From a virus: DNA of 50,210 bases. Location: positions 1-50,210 of IMG/VR virus record IMGVR_UViG_3300045240_000072; one strand, given 5' to 3'. Position numbers and translations under genes: made by a program. Under the pieces are notes generated by a model. That model was not told the DNA's origin. It made no database searches and saw nothing but the letters and a program-made list of their open reading frames with translations. Of the stretch, positions 8,154 to 15,912 are shown one piece after another. How positions within the stretch are numbered: position 1 is the stretch's first letter; every line of letters starts with the position of its first letter.

Positions 8154-8429
8154 ATGCGCTACCTGCAAATTCTCCCGCACTTGATTATTCTTGTGGCGCT
8201 TATCTGTCGGCAATATTATCGTTGGCGGGAGATGAAAGCCCGGCGGGCGTCTCGCGAGGCGGATCGGGAACAAGCGCGAATTAACGACGCCCCGACTCGA
8301 TTTCGTGCGTATGGCGCGAATCGCTCGGCCTACTATGACGAAATAATCAAAGCGCATTGCGCGGCTTTCTTGGCGGCCAACTGCGTGGCGAGAGGAGAAT
8401 TTTTCTCAATCGAAGAGGTGCCGGCATGA
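8154..8429 (+). CDS. Small membrane-anchored protein
   Basis: The 91-residue product has an N-terminal hydrophobic segment (LQILPHLIILVALIC, about 4-18) followed by a strongly basic RWREMKARRASREADR stretch, so it is likely a single-pass inner membrane protein with a cytoplasmic tail. ATG 8154 is chosen because AAGGA lies 7 bases upstream; a TTG at 8127 is in frame but lacks this. It overlaps the VRR-NUC gene by four bases. Function unknown. Confidence 0.7.
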   Translation: MRYLQILPHLIILVALICRQYYRWREMKARRASREADREQARINDAPTRFRAYGANRSAYYDEIIKAHCAAFLAANCVARGEFFSIEEVPA

Positions 8430-8884
8430 CTGACGATCTAATCGCCTGGGCAATTCGTCACCACGTTTCATTCGAGGCGATCGCCGAACTGCGCGCCATG
8501 TGGGGCGATGCGGGCGGCCCGAGTCACGTCGACGATACGCTGCGCGGCCACGTAAGCGAAGCGGCTATTCAATCCCATTGCATCCTGGAAGCCCCGCGCC
8601 GTGGCCTACATCTGTTCCGCAATAACGTCGGCGCGCTCAAGTCGGAAGATGGCCGCATGATTCGCTTCGGACTGGCGAACGATTCGAAGCGACGTAACGA
8701 GATTATCAAGTCGGGTGATTTGATCGGTATCGGGCCGGGCGGTCAATTCGTTTCGATTGAGTGCAAGCGGCCCGGATGGACGTATTCGGGGCAGGGGCGC
8801 GAACCGGCACAGCTCGCGTGGATTCAGCTTGTAATCGCGGCCGGTGGGCGGGCGAAATTTGTTACTGACGCGGGGGAATTGTGA
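8426..8884 (+). CDS. VRR-NUC-type endonuclease
   Basis: A 152-residue protein matching the VRR-NUC branch of PD-(D/E)XK nucleases. Visible residues are E45 (SEAAIQ), SGDLIGIG (D98), SIECKRPGW (E112, K114) and QLAWIQ (Q129 region). An N-terminal helical part of about 40 residues precedes the core. ATG 8426 overlaps the previous stop (ATGA), and the next gene starts with GTGA over this stop. Phage VRR-NUC proteins are thought to act as structure-specific or Holliday-junction nucleases, which would fit beside the helicase. Confidence 0.85.
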   Translation: MTDDLIAWAIRHHVSFEAIAELRAMWGDAGGPSHVDDTLRGHVSEAAIQSHCILEAPRRGLHLFRNNVGALKSEDGRMIRFGLANDSKRRNEIIKSGDLIGIGPGGQFVSIECKRPGWTYSGQGREPAQLAWIQLVIAAGGRAKFVTDAGEL

Positions 8885-9051
8885 AAACGAACGAATCGCC
8901 GTGGCAAGAATATTTCAAACTCAGATTCGAAGCGTTGGTCGAAGAAGCCGCCGAATATGGCTTCGTGGCCACGGTTGAGCAATGTCCGTTGTTGCCGCTC
9001 AAAATGGGCAACTACGAAACGGTCGTAACGATTCGGGAGATGCGATCATGA
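8881..9051 (+). CDS. Hypothetical protein, 56 residues, GTG start
   Basis: A short ORF linking the VRR-NUC and cupin-like genes. The GTG start overlaps the upstream stop (GTGA) and the TGA stop overlaps the next ATG (ATGA). The product begins MKTNESPWQEYFKLRFEALV and ends VVTIREMRS. The double overlap and protein-like composition make it a real gene. No family was recognised. Confidence 0.75.
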   Translation: MKTNESPWQEYFKLRFEALVEEAAEYGFVATVEQCPLLPLKMGNYETVVTIREMRS

Positions 9052-9491
9052 ATCGAATCGTACGACATTACTTCGCCCAAAAACCCGATGTTACTATCGG
9101 TTCGCCCGACGACCCACACTTATTGCGTTGGTACGTCATACCGCGCAATCGGTTCTTTAACATCTACCTGCATTTGTTTCTGCGTAGCGATAATGACCGG
9201 GCCTTACACGATCATCCTTGGCTATTCAATCTCTCAATTTTGCTTGAGGGCGAATATGACGAGATAGTCACATCGGGCCGCGCTCGGCGCCACGCCGGAC
9301 AATGGAAACTTCGTATTGGTCCTGCGCCGCATCGTTTAGAACTCGTAGACAAACAATTTTGCTGGACGCTTTTTGTTACCGGGCCGCGCTATCGGACATG
9401 GGGGTTCTATTGCCCGCAAGGTTGGATACCTTGGATGGAATTTACCAAAGCGGATAATCCCGGCGAAATCGGGCCGGGGTGCGGTGAATGA
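9048..9491 (+). CDS. Cupin-like phage protein
   Basis: A 147-residue protein with the pattern of a small beta-barrel (cupin-type) fold. DRALHDHPW (about 55-63), APHRLEL (about 100-106) and TGPRYRTWGFYCPQGWIPW (about 117-135) carry histidines that could bind a metal. ATG 9048 is chosen because it overlaps the upstream stop; an ATG at 8982 is in frame but lies inside the previous gene. Such proteins are frequent in phage early regions and remain uncharacterised; the substrate is unknown. Confidence 0.7.
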   Translation: MNRIVRHYFAQKPDVTIGSPDDPHLLRWYVIPRNRFFNIYLHLFLRSDNDRALHDHPWLFNLSILLEGEYDEIVTSGRARRHAGQWKLRIGPAPHRLELVDKQFCWTLFVTGPRYRTWGFYCPQGWIPWMEFTKADNPGEIGPGCGE

Positions 9492-9679
9492 AATCAGTCG
9501 GTCAACAACTCGAAAAACTCATCACACTTTGCGGCACGAAAGACGTGAACTGGTGGGAAGAAACATTTATCCGGGGCATGTGGGCGGCGTACTTACGCGC
9601 TAACGAATCGACCGGGGGCATGACCGGGCCGATGGTGGAAAAGATCGAACAAATTTACAGAAAACATTTTCCCGCATGA
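9488..9679 (+). CDS. Hypothetical protein, 63 residues
   Basis: It begins MKSVGQQLEKLITLCGTKDV and contains a Trp-rich NWWEETFIRGMWAAYLR helix. It overlaps both neighbours by four bases. No family was recognised; its size and position suggest a small accessory early protein. Confidence 0.7.
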   Translation: MKSVGQQLEKLITLCGTKDVNWWEETFIRGMWAAYLRANESTGGMTGPMVEKIEQIYRKHFPA

Positions 9680-9969
9680 AATTTAAACCGGAAGACCGCA
9701 AAGCGCAGATTATCGCCGAAGCGTTGCGCCAGGCTCGCCAGCGTGGCTATCAGAACGTTCGCGTCGAGCATATCGCCGAGGTCTTGAGCATCACGCCGGG
9801 CCTGATCTACCACTATTACAAAACAGTGCCGTTGCTCAAGCGGGCCATTATGGGCGCGGCCATCGCGCAGCGGGTACCGGAGATCGTGGCGCAAGGGCTC
9901 GTGTCTAAAGATCCGCGTGCGCTGAACGCGCCGGACGAGCTGAAGGAATTGGCGAGGGCTACGGTATGA
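9676..9969 (+). CDS. Orphan TetR-type helix-turn-helix protein
   Basis: The 97-residue product matches the N-terminal DNA-binding domain of TetR repressors. AQIIAEALRQARQRGYQ is helix 1, VRVEHIAEVLSITPGLIYHY contains the helix-turn-helix (about 29-48), and YKTVPLLKRAIM follows as helix 4. A full TetR protein is about 200 residues with a ligand-binding and dimerisation domain; here only about 45 further residues follow. It overlaps both neighbours by four bases, so it is not a decayed fragment. TetR domains bind palindromes of about 15 bp, the size of the operator in the four accessory promoters, so it is a candidate regulator of them (inference). Confidence 0.8.
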   Translation: MKFKPEDRKAQIIAEALRQARQRGYQNVRVEHIAEVLSITPGLIYHYYKTVPLLKRAIMGAAIAQRVPEIVAQGLVSKDPRALNAPDELKELARATV

Positions 9970-10403
9970 AAACCGCCGTTCACTTTTCAAGTGCGACAGA
10001 CCTGCACGCTACGCCGCAATCCTATTTTGACGAAATCAATACCGAATTTGGCGGATTTATCCTCGACGTATGCGCAACGCACGAAAACGCCAAATGCGCA
10101 TGGTATTTTACAGAAGACGAAGACGGGTTACAACAAAATTGGGACACGGCGGGACTCGGGCCCGTGTGGATGAATCCGCCCTATGGCCGTGGCATAGGCG
10201 CATGGGTTAAAAAAGCACATGAAACGGCACTTACCGGAACGACCGTCGTAGCACTGCTTCCGGCTCGAACCGATACCGCTTGGTTTCAAGATTACTGCAT
10301 TCCCTTTGGTGAAATACGTTTCATTCGCGGGCGCCTAAAATTTGGCGGCGCGTTGAACAGCGCGCCGTTTCCGTCGGCGCTCGTGATATTCCGCGCTCAG
10401 TAA
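9966..10403 (+). CDS. dam: Phage DNA N6-adenine methyltransferase (Dam-type)
   Basis: A 145-residue protein of the phage Dam family. LDVCAT (D34) lies in the cofactor region and the catalytic motif NPPYG is at residues 70-74. The N-terminus DLHATPQSYFDEIN (about 12-25) matches the usual start of these enzymes. It overlaps the TetR-type gene by four bases. It would transfer a methyl group from S-adenosylmethionine to adenine, most likely protecting phage DNA from host restriction or marking replication. The recognition site cannot be told from sequence. Confidence 0.9.
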   Translation: MKTAVHFSSATDLHATPQSYFDEINTEFGGFILDVCATHENAKCAWYFTEDEDGLQQNWDTAGLGPVWMNPPYGRGIGAWVKKAHETALTGTTVVALLPARTDTAWFQDYCIPFGEIRFIRGRLKFGGALNSAPFPSALVIFRAQ

Positions 10404-10407
10404 CCCG

Positions 10408-12690
10408 ATGCGCTCACTTCCCGACGCCCTGGCGCCTTTGGCCGCCTACCGCCAATTTATCCTTTGCAAGCTCGTTCCGAACGGTGCGAAAACGCTAAAA
10501 CTCCCGTGCGATTGGCGAACCGGGCAACCGTGCGATGCTCACGATCCCCAATTCTGGTCAACGTTCGAGCATATCGCCAGCGTTGTCGTATCAAATCCCG
10601 AACAGGGCTATTGCGTCGGCTTCACGTTCACCGCGCATGATCCATTTTGGTTTATCGACATTGATCATTGCTGGACCGGAACAACCTGGACACCGATCGT
10701 TTATGAACTGTGTGGTCAACTCGCTGGCTGCGCGTCGGAAATATCGCAATCCGGAACGGGCCTGCACCTTTTTGGTCGTGGAACGCCGCCGACGCTTCGG
10801 CGCATCAAAGACCACACAAACCAACTGTTCGACCTGTACACCGAACGCCGATTTGTTGCGCTCACCGGTGACGGGGCGGCCGGCGACGCGAATACCGACC
10901 ACACCACCGCGTTGGGCACAATTGTCGCGAAGCACCTCACGCCTACTACGCCAACGCAGGCCGCGAGCTGGACAACCGAGCCGATGCCCGAGTGGCGCGG
11001 TCCGACCGATGATGACGACCTGATACGCCGGGCGCTTATGTCCGCCGGCCTGTCATCCTTCGGGGGCGCTACGTTCGCCGACCTATGGCAATGCAACGTT
11101 GACGTGCTGGCGCGTGTGTATCCCCCCGATCCGAACTCGTCCGATGCGTTCGGCGCCAGTACGGCGGATAGCGCCCTCGTGTCTCACTTGCTGTTTTGGA
11201 CTGGTAAGAACTGCGAACGTACCCGCGAACTGATGAAGCGGTCCGCCCTCGTGCGCGACAAGTGGCAGCGCGAGGATTATCTCGAACGGACGATACTCAA
11301 AGCCGCCGCCGTTGTGGCCAAAGTGCTACAGGATAAAGAGATCGCCCCGCCGGTGACCGTCTCGGCGCCGACGAGCATCGCGACCAGTACGTTCGTGCCG
11401 TCTCAAAAACTCGGGGAGGTGTTCGCCGGCTGTGTGTATGTCCAGGATAACAATGCGATGCTGATGCCGACCGGTAAGATCATCGATCAACAACGGTTCA
11501 ATATGCACTTCGGCGGTATGGCGTTCTGCCTGGACGCCGAGAATGACAAGATCGCTAAACATCCGTGGGACGCGTACGCAAACAACCGGGTGACCCGCTT
11601 GCCGCGTGCCGAATCGACATGCTTTCGTCCGGACATGCCGTTTCAATCGTACCTTGACATCCAGGGCTTGAGCTTCGTCAACGCGTACAAACCGCCTGTC
11701 GTGGCGCGCAAACCAGGCGATCCAACCCCGTTTATTACCCACATCCGCAAATTGCTGCCACATGGCGATGACGCATTGATTTTCATTTCCTACATGTGCG
11801 CAGTGGTCCAGTATCCGGGATATAAATTCCGTTGGGCGCCGTTCCTGCAGGGCGTGGAAGGTAACGGCAAGGGCTTGATACTTGAAGCGTTGATCCGCGC
11901 GTTGGGCGACAAATATGTGTTCATGATCGGCCCGGACATGATCGCCAACGGTTTCAATGCCTGGGCAGAAAACAACGTCCTGTATGTGGCGGATGACATT
12001 TTCCGCACCGACAACCGGGAAACAATGATGGATGGCCTGCGCCGGTACATTACCGAACAACGGCACCCGGTGACCTATAAGGGGATCGACGCCACGAACA
12101 AGCGCATTTGCGGCAATTGGGTGTTTTTCGATAACCACGCTGAGCTGATGCGTATTACTGATAAGACACGGCGTATTTGCGCGTTGTATTGTGAGCAACA
12201 GCACGTATACCAACTCGAATCGTCCGGATTGAACGAATCATATTTCAATTATTTTTTCATTCCCTGGTTGAACAATGGCGGATATGAGATCGTGGCAGAT
12301 TATCTGCATACTGCGCCAATCGACCCCCGTTACAACCCGGCCGGCGCATGCCAGCGCGCACCAAAGACAACCAGCACCGCGCTCGCCATCGCCGACGGCC
12401 GCACCGTGTTTGACGCAGATCTGGTCGAGTGGATCGAGACGGGCGAACCCGGGTTTTGTGGTGGGTATATCAGCGTTACGATGCTTAAGCGGCGCATGGA
12501 CAAGCCGCCATCATCGGTTCGCTTGCGGCAAATGCTGGGCGCCCTCGGATACGTTGCGGCGGGACGTGTGTCGCGTAAGGTACACCCGGACGAGGCGCAA
12601 TCGATTATTTACGCCAAAATCGGGATGGTTGTTGTGGACCTGGCCGCCGAATACGAAGCGGCGCAATTACGGGGAAATTTCCATGCATAA
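10408..12690 (+). CDS. Primase-helicase with SF3 helicase domain (DUF5906-like)
   Basis: A 760-residue replication protein. The N-terminal 250 residues resemble a primase-polymerase-type domain, with WFIDIDHCW (about 75-83) and EISQSGTGLHLFGRG (about 110-124) as likely catalytic segments. The C-terminal half is a superfamily 3 helicase: Walker A GVEGNGKG (about 480-487), Walker B VLYVADDIF (about 525-533) and motif C WVFFDNH (about 571-577). It would unwind DNA and prime synthesis for the family A polymerase. The 3' end overlaps the start of a 51-residue ORF. Confidence 0.9.
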   Translation: MRSLPDALAPLAAYRQFILCKLVPNGAKTLKLPCDWRTGQPCDAHDPQFWSTFEHIASVVVSNPEQGYCVGFTFTAHDPFWFIDIDHCWTGTTWTPIVYELCGQLAGCASEISQSGTGLHLFGRGTPPTLRRIKDHTNQLFDLYTERRFVALTGDGAAGDANTDHTTALGTIVAKHLTPTTPTQAASWTTEPMPEWRGPTDDDDLIRRALMSAGLSSFGGATFADLWQCNVDVLARVYPPDPNSSDAFGASTADSALVSHLLFWTGKNCERTRELMKRSALVRDKWQREDYLERTILKAAAVVAKVLQDKEIAPPVTVSAPTSIATSTFVPSQKLGEVFAGCVYVQDNNAMLMPTGKIIDQQRFNMHFGGMAFCLDAENDKIAKHPWDAYANNRVTRLPRAESTCFRPDMPFQSYLDIQGLSFVNAYKPPVVARKPGDPTPFITHIRKLLPHGDDALIFISYMCAVVQYPGYKFRWAPFLQGVEGNGKGLILEALIRALGDKYVFMIGPDMIANGFNAWAENNVLYVADDIFRTDNRETMMDGLRRYITEQRHPVTYKGIDATNKRICGNWVFFDNHAELMRITDKTRRICALYCEQQHVYQLESSGLNESYFNYFFIPWLNNGGYEIVADYLHTAPIDPRYNPAGACQRAPKTTSTALAIADGRTVFDADLVEWIETGEPGFCGGYISVTMLKRRMDKPPSSVRLRQMLGALGYVAAGRVSRKVHPDEAQSIIYAKIGMVVVDLAAEYEAAQLRGNFHA

Positions 12691-12838
12691 GAGTGCCATT
12701 TACGAATATCAACGGTGGGTTCGCCTGTTTCTTGATCAGGCGAACGATTTGCCCGTCTTAGGGTCGGCGCCTTGTGACAACATCGATTCGATCGCGGCAT
12801 CCAAATCAGAAACCCAGTCCGGCGAGCCGTGCAAGTAG
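12683..12838 (+). CDS. Possible 51-residue protein, overlapping a convergent gene
   Basis: ATG 12683 overlaps the primase stop by 8 bases. The product begins MHKSAIYEYQRWVRLFLDQA, which is protein-like, but residues after about 22 lie opposite the 3' end of the minus-strand zinc-ribbon gene (overlap 12736-12838). The N-terminal half may be the remaining part of an early gene cut short by the incoming minus-strand gene. Confidence 0.45.
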   Translation: MHKSAIYEYQRWVRLFLDQANDLPVLGSAPCDNIDSIAASKSETQSGEPCK

Positions 12839-13104
12839 GCTTGTTGTAATTGGAAAAACCTCTCGTGTAACTCGAACGGTATGCTTATTGCGAACAAGCA
12901 AGGATTTCCTGCAGCCTTGTGTTTCGCGTAATACCGTATCGAATCGTTCTGTGCGCGCTTTTTCGCGGCGTACTCTTTCATACATTCCACACAATTTCCC
13001 GTAGAGACGTATCGAACGCCTGTGTGTCCGCGGCGGCATGGTGCGCCTGTCGAGTACGTCTTTCCCCCTAGTTCCAATGCCGAAATTCTAGGATCCGCGC
13101 TCAT
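12736..13104 (-). CDS. Zinc-ribbon protein (HNH-associated N-terminal motif)
   Basis: A 122-residue protein. Near the N-terminus it has CRRGHTGVRYVSTGNCVEC (about 23-41), the four-ligand Cys/His ribbon often found at the start of phage HNH endonucleases. No HNH core follows; instead there is a helical C-terminal half (FELHERFFQLQQAYLHG...). ATG 13104 is preferred because GGGGA lies 8 bases before it; the in-frame ATG at 13119 has no such site. It is transcribed alone from a strong promoter in the flanking inverted repeat. It may be a DNA-binding regulator or a degenerate homing-type protein. Confidence 0.75.
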   Translation of the reverse strand: MSADPRISALELGGKTYSTGAPCRRGHTGVRYVSTGNCVECMKEYAAKKRAQNDSIRYYAKHKAAGNPCLFAISIPFELHERFFQLQQAYLHGSPDWVSDLDAAIESMLSQGADPKTGKSFA

Positions 13105-13139
13105 AATTAAATTCCCCATAAATGTAGTCGGAACGTAGC

Positions 13140-13168
13140 ATTATAACTAGCAAACACCAATTTCGCAA
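13140..13168 (-). promoter_or_regulatory. Promoter for the zinc-ribbon gene
   Basis: The minus strand has TTGCGA (13163-13168), a 17-base spacer and a perfect TATAAT (13140-13145). The -10 lies about 36 bases before the chosen ATG. The promoter is on the outer flank of the left inverted-repeat arm. Confidence 0.7.
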
Positions 13169-13302
13169 CCCCCTATAATTCATTTCAGACTATATTTATA
13201 CTATATATTCTAACGCGAGAGAATCTTATTATAAATAAAATACGTATAACATAATCATAGTCTGAAATGAATTATAGGGGGGTCGAAAATCACCGTTTGC
13301 TA
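13148..13302. repeat. Long inverted repeat with AT-rich centre
   Basis: A perfect 25-base inverted repeat (13169-13193 and 13257-13281) is flanked by a further imperfect match that includes an exact CTAGCAAAC/GTTTGCTAG pair, giving arms of about 45 bases. The 63-base centre is almost pure A/T, in sharp contrast to the rest of the genome, and holds a small ATTCT/AGAAT inverted repeat. Promoter-like sequences lie on both outer flanks and face outwards. This may be an operator, a cruciform-forming replication origin or a small inserted element. Confidence 0.9.
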
Positions 13303-13315
13303 GCTATCGTGCTAT
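13282..13315 (+). promoter_or_regulatory. Candidate weak promoter for the terminase operon
   Basis: The right flank mirrors the left promoter: GTCGAA occupies the -35 position and TATCGT the -10 position. The match to consensus is much poorer than on the left, so it may need an activator or be used late. The terminase gene starts 40-50 bases downstream. Confidence 0.35.
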
Positions 13316-13356
13316 GGTTTTACCGTACCGTAACGCTGTGATACGATGTGGCCATT

Positions 13357-13917
13357 ATGACGCCCGACCAAATCGCCTTATTCGACCGATTAACGCCACT
13401 TCAAAAAGAGGTTGCGACGAATGTGCTGTCTGGAATGAAACCGATTGATGCGTACCGGGCGTCGAGCGGGAAAGCCAAGGACGACAACTCGCGAAGTGCG
13501 GCGGTGAATCAAATCTTGGGCAATCTTAATGTGGTCGCTTTTATGAAATCGGTACAAATCCCCGCCGTGGATAGCGGGATAATGACGCGTGACGAGGCGT
13601 TACGGCGTCTCTCTGCGCTGGCCCGTACGCAATTGTCGGAACTGGTAATTTTTACCGAAGCCGAAATTCAACGCCCGAACGGCGGGACGGAAATTCAAAC
13701 GTTGTGGTCAATAATCCCAAGCGCATTGCAAGATCCCGAAAAGCTAGCCGCTATCGCCGAATTGACCGCAACGAAGGATGGCCCGAAGATCAAACTACAC
13801 TCGCCGCTTGCCGCGATAAAACAAATTGCCGAAATGCAAGGGTGGCTATCGCCCGAAGCAAGCAATCCTCAATCCGACAATATCCTGGTGATTAAAGGCG
13901 GTTTGCCCGATGCCTGA
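13357..13917 (+). CDS. terS: Terminase small subunit
   Basis: The 186-residue product starts the packaging module and directly overlaps the large terminase by 8 bases. The N-terminus (TPLQKEVATNVLSGMKPIDAYRASS) matches the small-terminase helix-turn-helix opening that binds packaging sites. Downstream regions EALRRLSALART and SPLAAIKQIAEMQGWL are typical of the family. ATG 13357 is used; a GTG at 13348 is in frame and equally possible, and neither has a strong ribosome site. Small subunits recognise phage DNA and feed it to the large subunit. Confidence 0.85.
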   Translation: MTPDQIALFDRLTPLQKEVATNVLSGMKPIDAYRASSGKAKDDNSRSAAVNQILGNLNVVAFMKSVQIPAVDSGIMTRDEALRRLSALARTQLSELVIFTEAEIQRPNGGTEIQTLWSIIPSALQDPEKLAAIAELTATKDGPKIKLHSPLAAIKQIAEMQGWLSPEASNPQSDNILVIKGGLPDA

Positions 13918-15217
13918 AATCACGCTTCCCACGCTGCACGCCGGCCAGGTAACCCTATGGCAAGACCGCGCACGATTCAATGCCGTGTGTTGCGGCCGGC
14001 GATGGGGCAAGACTAAAGACCTGATAACGAAAGCGGGAAATGCTTGTGCACGCGGCGAAAAGGTCGGAGTGTTCACGCCGGAGTATAAGCAATGGTCGGA
14101 AATCTTTGACGAACTGAAAGCCATTTTGCAACCGATTCGGACAACGGTTAATAAATCAGATGGAGTGTTGCGAACCGGGTTTAAAAACTTGCGCGGCTTT
14201 GTTGATTTTTGGTCTGTCAACGATAACGAGTTGGCCGGCCGGGGGCGCGAGTATGACTTGATCCTCGGCGACGAAATGGCGTTTACCAAGAATAAGCAAA
14301 TGCTTTGGACTTGGAAAAAAGCGATTCGCCCGACCTTACTTACCACGCGCGGCGACGTTTGGATGTACAGCACGCCAAACGGGAACGATCCGGAGAATTT
14401 TTTCTACGCGATCAACCATGATGAAAAATTAGGCTTTAAACAACACCATGCGCCAACCAATACCAATCCTTACGTGCCGCTTGAAGAGTTCGAGCTTGAG
14501 CGGTTGAATAACCATCCGCTTGTATTTGAGCAAGAATTCCTCGCAAAGTTTGTCGATTGGTCCGGCGTCGCGTTTTTCTCTCTCGACAAGCTCACAGTAC
14601 TCTCTCTCACAAATGAGACAGGTCGTACAGGCGTACCGTGGCCGATGCGCTGCGATGCGATATTTGCAGTGATTGATTCGGCGTTGAAAGATGGCAGCGA
14701 GAATGATGGGACGGCGGTAAAATGGTTCGCCATAACGAAGGGCTGGGGCGTACCGCTTGTGGTGCTCGATTGGGAAATCCTGCAGATCAAGGCCGATATG
14801 CTCAACACGTGGCTACCGAGTGTCGCCCAGCGCGGCGAACAACTGGCCAAGATATGCGAATGTCGGGGCGGGTTTATCGGCGGGTTTATCGAGGACAAGG
14901 GCAGCGGTATTGCCTTGAATCAATATGCGCAGCGGGTCGGCCTGCCGTTCCAGCCGATCCAGGGCGACATCACGTCGATCGGAAAAGATGGCAGGGCGAT
15001 CATGGCGTCCGGCGCGGTCCATCGTGAAGAAGTCAAGTATTCCGCGCATGCGTATGATAAAGTGCTGGAATTCAAGGGCCAGACGCGAAACCATTCGATT
15101 AGTCAGGTATGCGGCTACCGGATCGGCGATAAAGACGCAGCGAAACGCGCCGATGACCTTGCGGACTGTTTCACTTATGGCATCATTCTCGGCCTCAACG
15201 GGGCAGACGGGTTTTAG
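13910..15217 (+). CDS. terL: Terminase large subunit
   Basis: A 435-residue packaging motor. Walker A is CGRRWGKT (about 28-35), Walker B is LILGDEMAF (about 116-124), and the coupling motif STPNG follows (about 155). The nuclease half has VIDSA (about 253) and GGFIEDKGSG (about 322-331) as likely metal-binding acidic positions. It overlaps the small subunit by 8 bases. It translocates DNA into the prohead and cuts it. Its stop codon overlaps the stop of the convergent accessory gene (TTAG shared). Confidence 0.95.
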   Translation: MPEITLPTLHAGQVTLWQDRARFNAVCCGRRWGKTKDLITKAGNACARGEKVGVFTPEYKQWSEIFDELKAILQPIRTTVNKSDGVLRTGFKNLRGFVDFWSVNDNELAGRGREYDLILGDEMAFTKNKQMLWTWKKAIRPTLLTTRGDVWMYSTPNGNDPENFFYAINHDEKLGFKQHHAPTNTNPYVPLEEFELERLNNHPLVFEQEFLAKFVDWSGVAFFSLDKLTVLSLTNETGRTGVPWPMRCDAIFAVIDSALKDGSENDGTAVKWFAITKGWGVPLVVLDWEILQIKADMLNTWLPSVAQRGEQLAKICECRGGFIGGFIEDKGSGIALNQYAQRVGLPFQPIQGDITSIGKDGRAIMASGAVHREEVKYSAHAYDKVLEFKGQTRNHSISQVCGYRIGDKDAAKRADDLADCFTYGIILGLNGADGF

Positions 15218-15471
15218 GCCCCTTTATTGCCGATCCATTGACCCTGGATTGTCCAGTAACCCGGAATGATTAGGCCGTGAGCGGAGCGCACGAGCCGGGC
15301 ATTTGTCAAATGCACTTCAGCGTTGACGTATTCTTCGGAGAACTCGGCGAGGATTTGAGCGCAGCGGTCAGCGATCTTGGAGTCGTGCAATTTGCCGAGG
15401 TTGACCGTTTTGACGCGGGAGTCGGTCAAAGTGATTTGGAGTTGCTTTTCTGAGGGCTTGGTTGCTTTCAT
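15214..15471 (-). CDS. Accessory protein 1, 85 residues
   Basis: A monocistronic minus-strand gene wedged between the terminase and a virion gene, with its own accessory-type promoter. The product begins MKATKPSEKQLQITLTDSRV and is mixed alpha/beta, with KIADRCAQILAEFSEEYV as a helix. ATG 15471 is chosen because GGAG lies 6 bases upstream; a longer reading from 15531 would translate the promoter itself. No family was recognised. Confidence 0.75.
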   Translation of the reverse strand: MKATKPSEKQLQITLTDSRVKTVNLGKLHDSKIADRCAQILAEFSEEYVNAEVHLTNARLVRSAHGLIIPGYWTIQGQWIGNKGA

Positions 15472-15502
15472 GATCTGCTCCGTTTCGTTGATCGATGAAC
15501 CC

Positions 15503-15531
15503 ACTTTAGTTGAATAATTCAACCATGTCAA
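15503..15531 (-). promoter_or_regulatory. Accessory promoter-operator copy 1
   Basis: The minus strand reads TTGACA (15526-15531), 17 bases, TAAAGT (15503-15508). The spacer contains the perfect palindrome GTTGAATNATTCAAC (15509-15523). This copy has the consensus -35. It drives the 85-residue accessory gene. Confidence 0.85.
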
Positions 15532-15581
15532 GCAGTATTTTACGTTGTAGAATGCGATAACATCCCAACCGAACGCATATC

Positions 15582-15911
15582 ATGAGCAATTCAGGCTTTC
15601 CAAACGCACAAAACAATCCGGGCGCGGCCACGCCGGTCTATGAGACGGGGTATGCCGCCAAGAACATCACGACCAGTACGAACACGCTCGTCAAGACCGG
15701 TGTCGGTACGTTTGGGCGCGTAACGGTCAATACCGCGCAGGCCGGCGCAACCGTAACGGTGTACGACGGGATCGATAATACCGGCGTGAAACTGGCCACA
15801 ATCAGCGCGGCGGCGCAGGTTTCCCTCGCGTACGGCATCGCCCTAGCGACGGGCTTATACGTCGTGACGGCGGGCGGGTCGCCGGCGGACATCACTATCG
15901 CTTACGCGTGA
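15582..15911 (+). CDS. Small virion-type protein, 109 residues
   Basis: The protein begins MSNSGFPNAQNNPGAATPVY and is rich in Ala, Gly, Thr and Val, with a beta-sandwich look (LVKTGVGTFGRVTVNTAQAG ... ITIAYA). It lies immediately before the portal gene. The 124-residue protein at 27154 has the same layout (VKTGxGxxG at the start, a DIT/TISxxY-like end), so the two are probably paralogues. It may decorate the capsid or tail. The ribosome site is weak. Confidence 0.7.
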   Translation: MSNSGFPNAQNNPGAATPVYETGYAAKNITTSTNTLVKTGVGTFGRVTVNTAQAGATVTVYDGIDNTGVKLATISAAAQVSLAYGIALATGLYVVTAGGSPADITIAYA

Positions 15912-15912
15912 T

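Noticed and set aside
9676-9969. Lysogeny repressor or proof of a temperate phage
   Set aside because: No integrase, excisionase, attachment site or partition genes were seen; an HTH protein alone is not enough.
11326-12213. A 295-residue minus-strand ORF inside the primase-helicase
   Set aside because: It is opposite a gene with clear helicase motifs and has no protein-like domain; long reverse ORFs are expected in GC-rich genes.
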